A stretch of 64,000 bases of DNA from Rugalucina vietnamica (lineage: Eukaryota > Mollusca > Bivalvia > Lucinida > Lucinidae). The notes under the pieces are model-generated. The model had not been told where the DNA came from. It saw only the letters and a list, made by a program, of their open reading frames with translations, and made no database searches. Where the stretch lies: assembly GCA_964017185.1 (NCBI GenBank), contig OZ024870.1, forward strand, positions 30,217,621 through 30,281,620, written 5' to 3'. The translations under genes and the position numbers were made by a program. This document shows, one piece after another, positions 33,017-42,359 of the stretch (the first letter of the stretch is position 1; the number at the start of each line of letters is the position of its first letter).

Positions 33017-34105
33017 TTATGACTGGCTTGGACCCGGAACTTCGGGCCCCCCCACGACTCTTTGGGCAGTTACGACTGGGTCGAAGAGTGAGATATTGGG
33101 CTGCTGTCTTGACAGGTCTCGCAAATAATGCTTGGCAAAAGTGCACTGAGATGACCAGGTTGCCGCATTTATAACCTCGTTCAAAGGTATGTTGGACGCA
33201 TATGCCAATGAAGATGCCAACGCCCTTACTTCATGAGACTTAAAACTTAGCAAACTAGAACTACTTAAAGCTATATGTTTGTAAGCTAACTTAATTGTAA
33301 ACTTAATCCATCTTGACACAGAGGATTTATTTATATCATGATTACCCTTAATGGGTATGAACAGACGAGATCTATTACCTCGAGCTGTTTTAGTTCTCTC
33401 CAAATAGCATTTAACGGCCCTAACTGGACATAATTTTCTGTTAAAGCCAATAGATGCTGAAGCCCTCGGAATACTTGGAATACAGATCGATTGCGACGAT
33501 CTTGAGGGCAACTGATTCTTAGCAAAGAATCCAGGCTGAGTACGGATTGTTAGAGAACCATCTGAGTCAGAAAACCGAAGATGGTCCCTGTCCATAGATA
33601 AGGCATGCAGTTCACTAACACGTTTTGCTGAGGCCATAGCTAGCAGAAACGCTGTTTTCATAGTGAGATAGAGAACTGGAGCCTTGCTCAGAGGTTCATA
33701 TGGTGCCTTGCAAAGCGACAAAAGAACCAGTGAGAGATCCCATTTAGGAAATAAAGTTCTGTGAACTGGGCGTTCCAGTTCAAAGGATTTGATCAGTTCA
33801 GAGATGATTGGATCAGAACCAAAATCCCACTTAGAACTATACTTAAGGGTGTTTGAGAGCATGGCACGATAACCCTTAATAGTAGATACTTGAAGCTTCT
33901 TGACTTGAAATAAGAAAAGAAGGAAATCAGCTACAACCGAGGGAGTGACCGAGGCAGGATTAGTCTTCCGGCTTTTACACCAAGCGCTGAAGACATCCCA
34001 CTTGGCATCGTACACTCTCCTTGTAGAGGCCCTTCTAGAGTTAGCAACGAATGTGGCAACGTCTCTAGAAAAGTTTCTCTGTCTGACCGCTCGCTTGATA
34101 ACTCC
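33017..34105 (-). CDS. DIRS tyrosine recombinase
   Basis: The recombinase that would insert the circular DNA copy. The open frame extends to 35929 (970 codons), but upstream of about 34105 it is the out-of-frame shadow of the RT gene. The recognisable domain is its last 362 residues. In whole-frame numbering, R770 (AKRVSEL) is the first catalytic arginine, H899 and R902 form the HxxR box (SHEVRALA), W925 is the His/Trp position, and Y935 (KHYLRD) is the nucleophile ten residues after it. All expected residues are therefore present. The N-terminal part has the STRRVYDAKWDVFSAWC block typical of DIRS recombinases. It overlaps the end of the RT/RNase H frame by about 175 bases, in a different frame. 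There is no convincing AUG at the overlap. Confidence 0.92.
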   Translation of the reverse strand, partial: GVIKRAVRQRNFSRDVATFVANSRRASTRRVYDAKWDVFSAWCKSRKTNPASVTPSVVADFLLFLFQVKKLQVSTIKGYRAMLSNTLKYSSKWDFGSDPIISELIKSFELERPVHRTLFPKWDLSLVLLSLCKAPYEPLSKAPVLYLTMKTAFLLAMASAKRVSELHALSMDRDHLRFSDSDGSLTIRTQPGFFAKNQLPSRSSQSICIPSIPRASASIGFNRKLCPVRAVKCYLERTKTARGNRSRLFIPIKGNHDINKSSVSRWIKFTIKLAYKHIALSSSSLLSFKSHEVRALASSLAYASNIPLNEVINAATWSSQCTFAKHYLRDLSRQQPNISLFDPVVTAQRVVGGPEVPGPSQS

Positions 34106-36057
34106 CAGGCGTGAAGTGCAAGCATTTGCGGATTTTGATGAAGAAACTTCCCGTTCAACTGCCCTAGAAGGTCTGAAGTTATGGGAAGAGTTATTGGACG
34201 TGAGACTAACAGGTCTAACAGGTCCGGAAACCACGCTTTGTGTGGCCAAAACGGGGCAATCAAGACTACTCTGCACCGAGATTGTCTGACCTTGTCGAGA
34301 ACATTCGGAATGACATGAAATGGTGGAAACGCATATCCGTGGATATTGTTCCAATCCATAGTCAGGGCGTCTATCGCCATGGCATTCATGTCCGGAATGG
34401 GCGACACGTAGATCGGAAGGCGATGATTGAGACGTGTTGCAAAGAGATCCATGTTCGGGAAGTTTGTCAACTGAAACACTCTGTTGGCTACAGACTGATT
34501 GAGTGTCCATTCCGTCTGAATAGGCTTGGACATGCGCGAAAGTCTGTCTGCCAGTATATTGAACCTGCCGGGAATATGTCTCACTTGCAGGGCAACTTTG
34601 TGTTGTTGACACCATCGAAGGGTGCTCCACACTTCGAAACACAGGTTCGGTGAGTGTGTGCCTCCTTGTCTCCTGATGTATGACACCACTGTCGAATTGT
34701 CCGTTGACACTAATACCAGAGACCCGCGAATAACTAGTAAGGCTTCGTGAAGCGCTAGAGTTATTGCCTTCATCTCTAATAAATTGATGTGTAGATGGGA
34801 CTGGTCTGGAGTCCAAACACCATGAAACAGAAGTCCCTCTGGTTCTAGATGGGCGCCCCAGCCCAGATTGCTTGCATCGCAAAATAGATGGTGCTTGGGT
34901 GCGCTGACTTTGAGAGGAACTCCCTGAAGTAACCGGTGTTCGTTGGACCACCAAGACAGATGGTGACGAATTTCCGGGGAAATTTGAATTTTCTGGTCTA
35001 GAGAATTGAGATGTGGTCTCCACTGTGAGAGGAGCGAGAACTGGAGTGGTCTGAGATGAAGTCGACCCAACTCCACATAATCCGCTGCTGCATTCAACTT
35101 GCCCAAGAGGGAGAGAAACAGTCTGGCAGAGACTTCTTTCCTCTGGACAAAAAGCGAAACCATGAGAGTCAGTGCCTGAATCCTGTCTATTGGAACTCTG
35201 ACAAGATTCTGTTTCGTAAGAAACTCCATCCCTATGAAGATGAAATTCTGTGATAACTGGAGATCTGATTTCTCCTGGTTGATCAGCAGACCTAGAGATG
35301 GAATCAGTTGCAGAACAAAATGTCTGTCCTGAACGAGACGTAGATAGTTCTGATTTTTTATGAGCCAATCGTCCAAGTATGGAAATAGCGTGATTGAACG
35401 ACGGCGAAGGTACGTGGCAATCACCAGCATCAGACGAGTGAACACATAAGGACTGGACGTCAGTCCAAATGGGAGCGCTCGAAATTGGTAGACCTTTCCG
35501 TGAAGAGTGAAGCGAAGAAACTTCCGGAAGTGTCTGTGAATCGGAACGTGTAAATAAGCGTCCGTCAAGTCCAGAGAGAAAGCCCAGTCTCCTGGAAGAA
35601 TAGCATTCCGGACTTTCTGGCATGATTCCATTGTGAAAGTCCTGGGAGCAATGAATGCATTTAGGGAAGATAGATCGATGATCAAGCGAAGCTTCCCGTT
35701 CTTTTTGGGAACCAGAAAAATTCTTGAGTAGAATCCGGGATCTTCCGGAATTACACACTCCACTGCCCGTTTTCGGAGAAGATTTGACACCTCTTCTTCC
35801 AGTTCTGGTCTGGACGACTGTTGGAAGAAGATTGGGTCCTTTGATAGAGGTGGTAACTCCTCGAAAGGAATTTTGTATCCTCTTTCTATCAAAGAAAGGA
35901 CCCATCGGTCGTTGGTGACCTCTTGCCATTGCTGGACAAAGAGGGCCAACCTTCCACCGACCGGAAGATTTGGTTGTACGGGTAGTGGAGAGGGGGCATC
36001 AGTGACGTCTGTTACCGGCCCCCTTACGAGAGAAAGGATTCTTAGAAGAGTCTTTGC
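33931..36057 (-). CDS. DIRS reverse transcriptase/RNase H
   Basis: The frame is open from 36057, just after a TGA in this frame, to the stop at 33931. It overlaps the last 59 bases of the Gag frame. No in-frame ATG lies before the conserved domain; TTG at 35949 is only a nominal start used for numbering here. RT runs over about residues 50-245 with motif A D127 (SLDLTDAYLH) and the catalytic YLDD at 191-194. RNase H spans about 352-472 with D358, E392, D417 and D468 all present. A downstream region (DLFATRLNHR…) is the conserved linker found before the recombinase in DIRS polyproteins. It lies in the +1 frame relative to Gag, so translation by frameshift, reinitiation or another route has to be assumed. 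The gene is intact. Confidence 0.94.
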   Translation of the reverse strand, partial: AKTLLRILSLVRGPVTDVTDAPSPLPVQPNLPVGGRLALFVQQWQEVTNDRWVLSLIERGYKIPFEELPPLSKDPIFFQQSSRPELEEEVSNLLRKRAVECVIPEDPGFYSRIFLVPKKNGKLRLIIDLSSLNAFIAPRTFTMESCQKVRNAILPGDWAFSLDLTDAYLHVPIHRHFRKFLRFTLHGKVYQFRALPFGLTSSPYVFTRLMLVIATYLRRRSITLFPYLDDWLIKNQNYLRLVQDRHFVLQLIPSLGLLINQEKSDLQLSQNFIFIGMEFLTKQNLVRVPIDRIQALTLMVSLFVQRKEVSARLFLSLLGKLNAAADYVELGRLHLRPLQFSLLSQWRPHLNSLDQKIQISPEIRHHLSWWSNEHRLLQGVPLKVSAPKHHLFCDASNLGWGAHLEPEGLLFHGVWTPDQSHLHINLLEMKAITLALHEALLVIRGSLVLVSTDNSTVVSYIRRQGGTHSPNLCFEVWSTLRWCQQHKVALQVRHIPGRFNILADRLSRMSKPIQTEWTLNQSVANRVFQLTNFPNMDLFATRLNHRLPIYVSPIPDMNAMAIDALTMDWNNIHGYAFPPFHVIPNVLDKVRQSRCRVVLIAPFWPHKAWFPDLLDLLVSRPITLPITSDLLGQLNGKFLHQNPQMLALHAWELSSERSDRETFLETLPHSLLTLEGPLQGECTMPSGMSSALGVKAGRLILPRSLPRL

Positions 36058-38458
36058 TCATAGGGGGTTTACCAGGGCTATACTTCTTAGTATAGTCCTG
36101 TTTAGGCTTTTGAAGAGGAGGAGGCTTTCTAGGAGTAGGTTTCTTCCCCTTAGACTTGTTCTGAGAAACTGGCTTTGGGGCAGTAAACTGTTTTTTGCTT
36201 GTCGAAGCCTCGTCAACTAGGGCATCCCTTTTTTCCTTGATGTCCTTTTGACGAACCTCCTCAAGGGTACCACCAAACAAAGTGTCTGATGTAAGTGGTA
36301 CCTTCTTAAGACTAGCCTTGGCAGAGCTCGATAGAGATTTTCCAGTGGCTATGGTAGCATCTCTTCTGGCACTAAAAAGCTCGGCAGTTAGAACAGAAGA
36401 AAGGCCAGCAGCATGTCTGATGGAAACACCAAGAGACTGGAGGATACGCTTGAGAATCGAGGGGTTAAGCTCCTCTTGCTCAAGGCATTTAAAGGCTGCC
36501 ACTGAGAATGTATCTGCGTGTGATAAAATTCTCATAAGTTGACGAGCCTGGTCCTCCATAGCTGTGATATTTTTCAGTGGAAGTGAGGCGGAGCCAGAAG
36601 CTGAAAAATCCAGCAAATAACCATCTTGATCAAGTTCAGGTGCCTTCAATGAAGGTGTAGACTCATTATGGCACTTATAACTTTTAATTGGAGCTAGTTT
36701 ACTCAGTACCTTAGATTCAACGATCCAATCAGGCTTCAAAATAGCCTTGTCACAGTGTTTCTCAAGATAATTCCATGTATCTTGGATCACTTGTGCTTGA
36801 GGTAAAGAGCATGATGGTTTAGTATCAACCTTCAGTAGTCGCTCAATGGCCGACTGAGGAAGACTAGCGGAAGGGGAAGAGTCTCTAGGATACTCTTCAG
36901 CAGGCAAGAGTTTGTAAATCTCTTCAATGGTCTGTGAGAAGGAGATTGACTCCTCCTGCTCGATAGACTGATCAGTCTGATTGACAGTCGAATGCGATCT
37001 GTGAGAAGTATTATCATCAAATTCATTATCTCTTGCATGAATAGAGATTTTGTCATCATCTGAATTAATGACCCTAGAATGATGACGTGGCGAATCCTTA
37101 GGAATACTCTGTCTGACAACAGAATCCCTAGAATCACGTCTCTTAGTTCTGTCAGGACTCAAAGAGTCTGAAGAAGTGGAAGAAGAGGAGGGGGAACGCT
37201 TGCGCTTCCTATCCTTCTTGTGCTTTTTAGATGTCTTATGTTTCCTATGGAAATCATAAGAGACAGAGGAAGAACTAGACCTATGTTGTCTTTTCTTCTT
37301 GTGACGTTGATGGGTAAAAGGGTTTGAGCCATAAAAATAGCTGATACCCTGAGCTCCTGAAAGATGATCGCGTTGCCATGCTGGCGGATCAGGACCCAAA
37401 GGTCTTAAATCCAATTGTCTAGGAACAAAGGAGTCTCTACGAGACTGCCTATGAGAATATATAGAGCGTTCCTTTGACCGAGATCTATCTCTAGAACGTC
37501 TATGACGATGGAAGTGCCTACTATCCGAATGAATAGAAACAGGACTGCCTGAGGCAGAACGTGTTTTGGGTCTAGAGTTGGAACGACTAAGAGACCTAGA
37601 GTGGTCTCTAGAGTGTCTCCCATGACCTGAGGAACGGCTTGAACCAGACCGGACCGAACCGGACCGAACAGAACCGGACCTCTCCCTAGAACGATGTCGA
37701 GAAGAATCCGACTTTTTCTTGGGAACTGGATTGTCTCTGTGGCTGGAACGGACCGAACCGGACCGGACCGAGTCTGTCCTCTCTTTAGAATGATGCAGGA
37801 CTGAACCGGACCCATTCTTAGAGTTAGACTCATTCAGAGCACCGGACCGAGCACCGGACCGAGCACCGGACCAGACCGGACCGGACTTGTCCTTGGCAGA
37901 GGACTTGGAGAGTCCACTGGATGTGTCCTTCGTACCCGACCGGACCGAGCCGGACCGGACCGAGCCGGACTTGTCTTTGTCCTTGCGATAATCAGAACGA
38001 TCACCGGACCGGACACGGTGGGAGGGATCACCACCGGACCGGACAGAATCCCTAGGGAGACTGCCGGACTTGTCCCTAGCCACATGTCCCCCTTGCTTGT
38101 CGGCTAAACCGGACATTGAAGGAGGATCAGGCTTAGGGGTCGAACCGGAAGGATCGACATCACCCTCGGACTCCACAGCAGACCTCTCGGAAGAGTCTAG
38201 ACCCATCTCGTTGAGTGCTTCCTTGGTTGTTTTGGCAGGAGATTGGTTTGAGTTGTTAGTTCTTCTAACCATCTCGGAATGCTTCAACACCTTCTTACGA
38301 TAAGAACGGCGACGTTCAAACAAAGACCACGTTTGGGAAGGCCAAGTTCTACAAATAGAGCACATATTAGACCTAGAACACTTTGTGCAATTAACACAAG
38401 ATAGATGGTCATCGTAAGAGGCCTTCTTATGGCCACAAGAACCGGTAAGTTGAGGCAT
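35999..38458 (-). CDS. DIRS Gag-like protein, Arg/Ser-rich
   Basis: An 819-residue open frame starting at a true ATG (38458) and the first gene of the element. The N-terminus has a cysteine cluster at C8, C21, C24, C27, C33 and C36, with histidines at 10 and 18, a likely zinc-binding unit. Residues of roughly 120-330 are dominated by RSGSVRSG and SRDRSRS-type repeats, like host SR proteins. A central acidic and hydrophobic part follows, and the C-terminus is very lysine-rich (KSKGKKPTPRKPP). By position it corresponds to the Gag of DIRS elements, which packages the RNA. The homology of the central part cannot be judged by eye. The R/S region is encoded by tandem ACCGGACCGA-type DNA, so its length is likely variable. 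Confidence 0.88.
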   Translation of the reverse strand: MPQLTGSCGHKKASYDDHLSCVNCTKCSRSNMCSICRTWPSQTWSLFERRRSYRKKVLKHSEMVRRTNNSNQSPAKTTKEALNEMGLDSSERSAVESEGDVDPSGSTPKPDPPSMSGLADKQGGHVARDKSGSLPRDSVRSGGDPSHRVRSGDRSDYRKDKDKSGSVRSGSVRSGTKDTSSGLSKSSAKDKSGPVWSGARSGARSGALNESNSKNGSGSVLHHSKERTDSVRSGSVRSSHRDNPVPKKKSDSSRHRSRERSGSVRSGSVRSGSSRSSGHGRHSRDHSRSLSRSNSRPKTRSASGSPVSIHSDSRHFHRHRRSRDRSRSKERSIYSHRQSRRDSFVPRQLDLRPLGPDPPAWQRDHLSGAQGISYFYGSNPFTHQRHKKKRQHRSSSSSVSYDFHRKHKTSKKHKKDRKRKRSPSSSSTSSDSLSPDRTKRRDSRDSVVRQSIPKDSPRHHSRVINSDDDKISIHARDNEFDDNTSHRSHSTVNQTDQSIEQEESISFSQTIEEIYKLLPAEEYPRDSSPSASLPQSAIERLLKVDTKPSCSLPQAQVIQDTWNYLEKHCDKAILKPDWIVESKVLSKLAPIKSYKCHNESTPSLKAPELDQDGYLLDFSASGSASLPLKNITAMEDQARQLMRILSHADTFSVAAFKCLEQEELNPSILKRILQSLGVSIRHAAGLSSVLTAELFSARRDATIATGKSLSSSAKASLKKVPLTSDTLFGGTLEEVRQKDIKEKRDALVDEASTSKKQFTAPKPVSQNKSKGKKPTPRKPPPLQKPKQDYTKKYSPGKPPMSKDSSKNPFSRKGAGNRRH
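37640..38050. repeat. GGACCGAACC-type internal repeat in Gag
   Basis: Many copies of GGACCG/GAACCG variants in short runs, for example three adjacent AGCACCGGACCG units near 37840-37870. They encode the RSGSVRSG and GARSG stretches. Confidence 0.85.
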
Positions 38459-38806
38459 AAGATAGAAGCATAAAAATATTAACCAAGGAAAATATTATTC
38501 TTCAAGTAAGAATAAATAAAAATGCACTCTAAAATTACTAGAAAAAATTCTAGTGAAAGAAAATTTCCTACCTGTCAGAGCAAGACAAAATGTCCGGCCG
38601 AAATGGCTAGCTCGGAAAACGGGTAAGTCCGAATACGGAAAAAAATGACTCACAATAATCCAATTGATGAATGGAAGGGCTAGAAATACTAGCGTCAAGC
38701 GTAGGATAATAACAGCGACGAACAAAGAGACAGAGGGGGCCGAATATTATCTAAAAGATAATAATTTTTGCAGAGCAAAGAATGGCTGAACTGTCACGCG
38801 TCGCTT

Positions 38807-38968
38807 GAAAATTATTCTGAAGACGTCACTTCTGTTTCCTTCTATCGGACTAAAGCCCGGTATTGGATAAGGGTCAACTCGCCCCTTGTTATACAAGGGT
38901 CACCTCCGATGGACTCGTAAATTTTTTCAAGCGTGGGAAATAGTAGTAAGCATTATGTAACTATGAGC
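38807..38968. repeat. DIRS inverted terminal repeat (5' side)
   Basis: Partner of 32469-32630. Outside it the two termini differ: AAATTTTTATAAG at the 3' side, and GAACGTATGTGAAATTAAAATT at the 5' side. Confidence 0.96.
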
Positions 38969-39280
38969 GGAACGTATGTGAAATTAAAATTCCCTTTATC
39001 TGGCCTTCTGTACTGACAACTTTTTCGGGGACAATTATCGGCTTGTTCAATCGCAGAAGTGATAATGAACTGTAAGTTTCTATTACCCAACCTGGTCTAT
39101 AAACGGTCACCATTGACAGGTAATTCAGAAAACTGTGCTAGATTTCACTTATTTATACATAATTATATTCCTGTGTTGAATCCACATCCCGTCTAAATTA
39201 TGAAACAGAGAAAAACGCCACCAATATGGATAGTAATAGCTTGCCTGATAAGGTCAAACATAAAACTTTGATTTACAAAT

Positions 39281-39516
39281 GAGCCGCGACATGAGAAAAC
39301 CGGTCTTCGGGGTTTCCATCCAGGTCTGACACAAACCGGTCTGTTCTGTCACAGAAGGTGGTTAGAGGCTGGAAATTTTGGATTTAGAAAGAAGAGGAAT
39401 TGTACTATCCGTGTAGCGAAAACAAAGGCGATGATCAGCTTCGCAGCTACTGCGAAGCTGATCTGCGCCTATGCTTTAGGCATAGGCAAAAATCCTGTTT
39501 TCTCATGATGCGGCTC
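39281..39516 (+). mobile_element. MITE family 1 copy
   Basis: Ends GAGCCGCGACATGAGAAAACC and GATGCGGCTC with perfect AAAT flanks. The hairpin is near-perfect, centred on GCAGCTACTGC. Confidence 0.94.
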
Positions 39517-40254
39517 AAATTATGCCGAAGTAATTGCAAATGTCCACAAGGGAATATTTCCTAACTAAGCTGCCTACCTACTTTTATCTTCTTGCACAAA
39601 ACCATGGCATTTCTTCTATGTATGTTGTGTTGTTTATATCTTGTTCACCGATTTTTGTGCTACAAACAACGTAGTTCATTTTTGATGCAAACAGTGAGTT
39701 ATGACCCACTCCGTAACTGTGTATTTAAAAAGTTTCAAAGTACCAGATTCTTTATGACCATAGCATAAATATGATGTTTTATATCCAACCAATACCTATG
39801 ATCAGGTGGAGACATGACCTGGTTTGTTTGTTTATTTTAGTTGTTTACACCGAATGTCAACACTCAACAGCTAAGGTCATATTGAGATGGCCTATTACCC
39901 TAACCACGCTGTACTGGGCAAACTTCCTGGAGGCAGTTTACCAGAACTTAGTGCACATTTCTTTCATATAAAGCCCATAACCAAACTGCTCTTGGTCTGC
40001 TCTGTTTACCAAGGCCTATTAATCTGAAAACTGTTTGTTTTGAACTTTAGGATCTTTCCAGCAGCTCTAACTCATAGTAAATTTCTGTTCAAGAGTAATT
40101 ATGTAACCATTTGGTAAGCATAATGCTTGCCAATATAGCTCCAGAAAATGTATCAGAACTGTATCAATTCTTCAGTGATGAATCATTACGCCCCATGTTC
40201 AATCATTTATAAAGCATGAAGTGATAAATATATCAGGAACTAGCATATCTTGAT
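39517..40254. other. Intron with SINE C-like scraps
   Basis: A stretch at about 39840-39960 (CAACAGCTAAGGTCATATTGA) resembles the reversed tail of SINE C. The rest is unrecognised. Confidence 0.4.
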
Positions 40255-40385
40255 TTTTGTTTTTGTTTTCTGGGTTAATGTCCCAGTCAACAAGTTTTCC
40301 ATCATGTCATGACAGAACCACCACTGCCTGGGTATTATCTACTACTATGGGGTACATGCGTCTTGCTCACTGACACAAACCAGGC
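40255..40385 (-). repeat. SINE A-like tail
   Basis: The plus strand reads TTTTCTGGGTTAATGTCCCAG, AAGTTTTCCATCATGTCATGA and CAGAACCACCACTGCCTGGG. This is the reverse of the SINE A 3' part. The tRNA head is not recognisable. Confidence 0.6.
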
Positions 40386-40439
40386 CATAAAAAATGATGG
40401 TATATGTACATGTATGTACTCAAATTATGTATATGTACT

Positions 40440-40590
40440 TTTTGGCTCAATATTTGAAGCACATTTTGAGTGTCATGACATCCTAATGTTGGGTAAAAGT
40501 CCCATAAAATGGAGGCAACGTCCCGACATGACCACTGCTGTTGACTGCGACGTAAAGCATCAATTCAAACAAACAAACAAAATCAATATT
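40440..40590 (+). repeat. SINE B copy, 3' part
   Basis: CATTTTGAGTGTCATGACAT, GTCCCATAAAATGGAGGCAAC and GACGTAAAGC are followed by a CAAACAAACAAACAAA tail. It matches the pair at 60350-61055 and shares its last 60 bp with SINE A. Confidence 0.7.
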
Positions 40591-41104
40591 TGTCAGAAAT
40601 CAACAAAACGTGCCAGACCCCTACATTCTGCATCAGTAAACAATCTTGGTACATGTACTTCATTCTGTTCTTTGAGAGCACCTTCAAACTGCCAATTTAC
40701 TGGGTGCTTTTAGTTCAAGCACCAGGAAACAAAGCAATGGAGGAATAACAAACATTTTTCAAGTGAGACATATTGCTAGAAAATCTGCCTTTGGGTGACA
40801 TTATTTGTGATACTATCTACTTTACAGATCTACCAAATTTCAGAAAGTTCATTTTAAAATTTTCAGGTTAAGAAATGCATTATCATTAAGCCAAGAACAA
40901 ACAATCAAACACAAAACATATGTCATATTTTTCTAATGCACAAATGATGTAGACCTTTGTTTTTTTTGTACATTAATTCAGTGTAATACTATTATGTACC
41001 AAACAGGGGTAGGTTTCTTGATGGTGAGGCATAAGTGTTTCTGTATGGAAACAATATTGAAGAAAATAAAACCATTAAAATAGAAACCTCATCATGGAAA
41101 CAAC

Positions 41105-41516
41105 AGGCTATCAAGGTGGCTTGAACTTGTGGTTCAAAAGCCACTGTGCGTAGTCTTGTAAACCAAGGGTCATGAGTTTAATCCTGGGTTTCTCCAGTCT
41201 TTCAGTTGAGCAGAGTCGCGAGAAAACCAGTCTTCAAGATTGCACCAGGTCTGAAACAAACCGGCCAAGAAAGCTAGAATCTTGAATTTTTGGGTGTAAG
41301 TAGAGGAGGAATTGTACTATCCATGTAGCGAAAACAAAGCGCTGATCAGCTGTGCAGTTACTGCACAGCTGATCTGCGCCTTTGTTTTCACATAGGTAAA
41401 ATTCTGGTTTTCTCATGACGCGGCTAAGTTGAGACTAATGAAACCAAGGCCCTGTCTCCATATGATCTTAGCTGATAAGTGACCAGTATGTAAAACACGA
41501 AATCAACCAACCAGCC
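41105..41516 (+). repeat. SINE C copy split by a MITE
   Basis: The head (TTGTAAACCAAGGGTCATGAG with GTTTAATCCTGGG) ends at CTTTCAGTT. The body resumes after the MITE as AGTTGAGACTAATGAAACCAA and ends CAACCAACCAGCCAAC. Removing 41208-41426 and one AGTT restores the body seen at 1115-1140. Confidence 0.8.
41208..41426 (+). mobile_element. MITE family 1 copy nested in SINE C
   Basis: Ends GAGCAGAGTCGCGAGAAAACC and GACGCGGCTA with a perfect AGTT duplication inside a recognisable SINE. This copy fixes the boundaries and the 4-bp target site of the family. Confidence 0.93.
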
Positions 41517-41556
41517 AACTTTTGTGGTTCATATTCTTGAACTGTGGTATACTTAC

Positions 41557-41632
41557 TTGCATTGGTTTACCCCTGCTGAAGACTCACAGGTGGCACCATG
41601 TAGACATGGATTTGGACTGCAAGATGGTATAC
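41557..41632 (-). CDS. Multi-EGF gene, exon (EGF1 start)
   Basis: The most upstream exon recognised. Minus strand, 76 bp: two bases, 24 codons, two bases (phase 1 in, phase 2 out). The acceptor is TTCTCATTTCAG and the donor is CAATGCAA/GTAAGT, a full consensus. It encodes C-x4-C-x5-C-x8-C then a lysine. Joining to exon 15077-15222 across 26.3 kb gives C-K-C-D-G and completes the six-cysteine module. No signal peptide or start codon was found, so more exons lie upstream on the minus strand, beyond 41632. The short exon is supported by splice sites, phase and EGF spacing together. Confidence 0.82.
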
Positions 41633-41754
41633 CTGAAATGAGAATACAGTTTTGAAAGTAATAAGTGAGCCTGTATCATTTGAACTGCGCCGTTACTGCA
41701 AAAGTTGACTGGTTCCTGGAAATTTACCATCACTCTGGGGAATTTTGTCTTGCT

Positions 41755-41852
41755 CTGAAGGTTGCAATCTGGCCCCAGTGAGATTCGAACCCCAGACCTC
41801 CTGAGCTGGAGTCTGACACACTAAACACTAGGCCACTGCAGCTGCATGTATA
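41755..41852 (-). repeat. tRNA-like SINE head
   Basis: The minus strand gives GCAGTGGCCTAGTGTTTAGTG and GGGGTTCGAATCTCACTGG: a box A/box B pair without a functional acceptor stem. Confidence 0.65.
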
Positions 41853-42019
41853 CAACAGCTGTTTTGTCTTTCAAGATAGATAACTGGCCAAGTCGATGAT
41901 AATCATGTTAAAATAATACAATCAAACTTACTTCAAACAACCTTAATAATGACCAATTATTGGGAGAAAATACTTGATACAAGTGGTAGCTGTTAATGTT
42001 TGTTGGTTTGTAAAGATGT

Positions 42020-42085
42020 TTTTGTTGTGTTTTTTTTTACATCCCAGACAACACTTTTTCAAATATGTTGGAATGGAGCCGCCTC
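42020..42085 (-). repeat. SINE A-like tail fragment
   Basis: Plus strand TTTTTTTTTACATCCCAGACA and TTTTTCAAATATGTTGGAATG correspond to the reversed SINE A 3' end. Confidence 0.5.
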
Positions 42086-42359
42086 TACAAGAGACAATCT
42101 GTATACAAACTTGTTCTCTGCACAGGTATTGAACAATATATCTTCCACCCCCACAATTTCTTGATGACTAAGGATAAAAGCAGGCATTGTTGTGCACTGA
42201 ATGTACCATGTGCAGTACAGACCAGAAATGCTACCAATTTTTGTGTGATTCCGAGCAATTCTCACAAGTATGAGTGACAATTCTCACAACTATGACAAGC
42301 TTGATTACAATTACAAATAATTGTATCTCCTCAAATTTTTGTCATATATAAATTACACT

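Larger units (their letters stand above)
32425..38991 (-). mobile_element. DIRS-type tyrosine-recombinase retrotransposon
   Basis: A complete-looking 6.6-kb element transcribed on the minus strand. It has inverted terminal repeats at 32469-32630 and 38807-38968, an internal complementary region at 32674-32770 beside the 3' end, and three long frames in the order Gag-like, RT/RNase H, tyrosine recombinase. No aspartic protease or DDE integrase domain was seen. DIRS elements are thought to form a closed circle whose ends are joined through the internal region, and to insert by YR recombination without the usual target duplication. Here ATT occurs at both boundaries and once in the end-to-end junction copied in the internal region, as expected for recombination at a shared ATT. 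It lies in the 26-kb intron of the EGF gene, in the same orientation as that gene. Confidence 0.96.

Noticed and set aside
33945-34653. Plus-strand open frames within the DIRS element
   Set aside because: They are antisense to the RT and recombinase genes and have no domain.
37405-38085. Minus-strand open frames overlapping the DIRS Gag
   Set aside because: Alternate-frame shadows of the GGACCG-type repeat.
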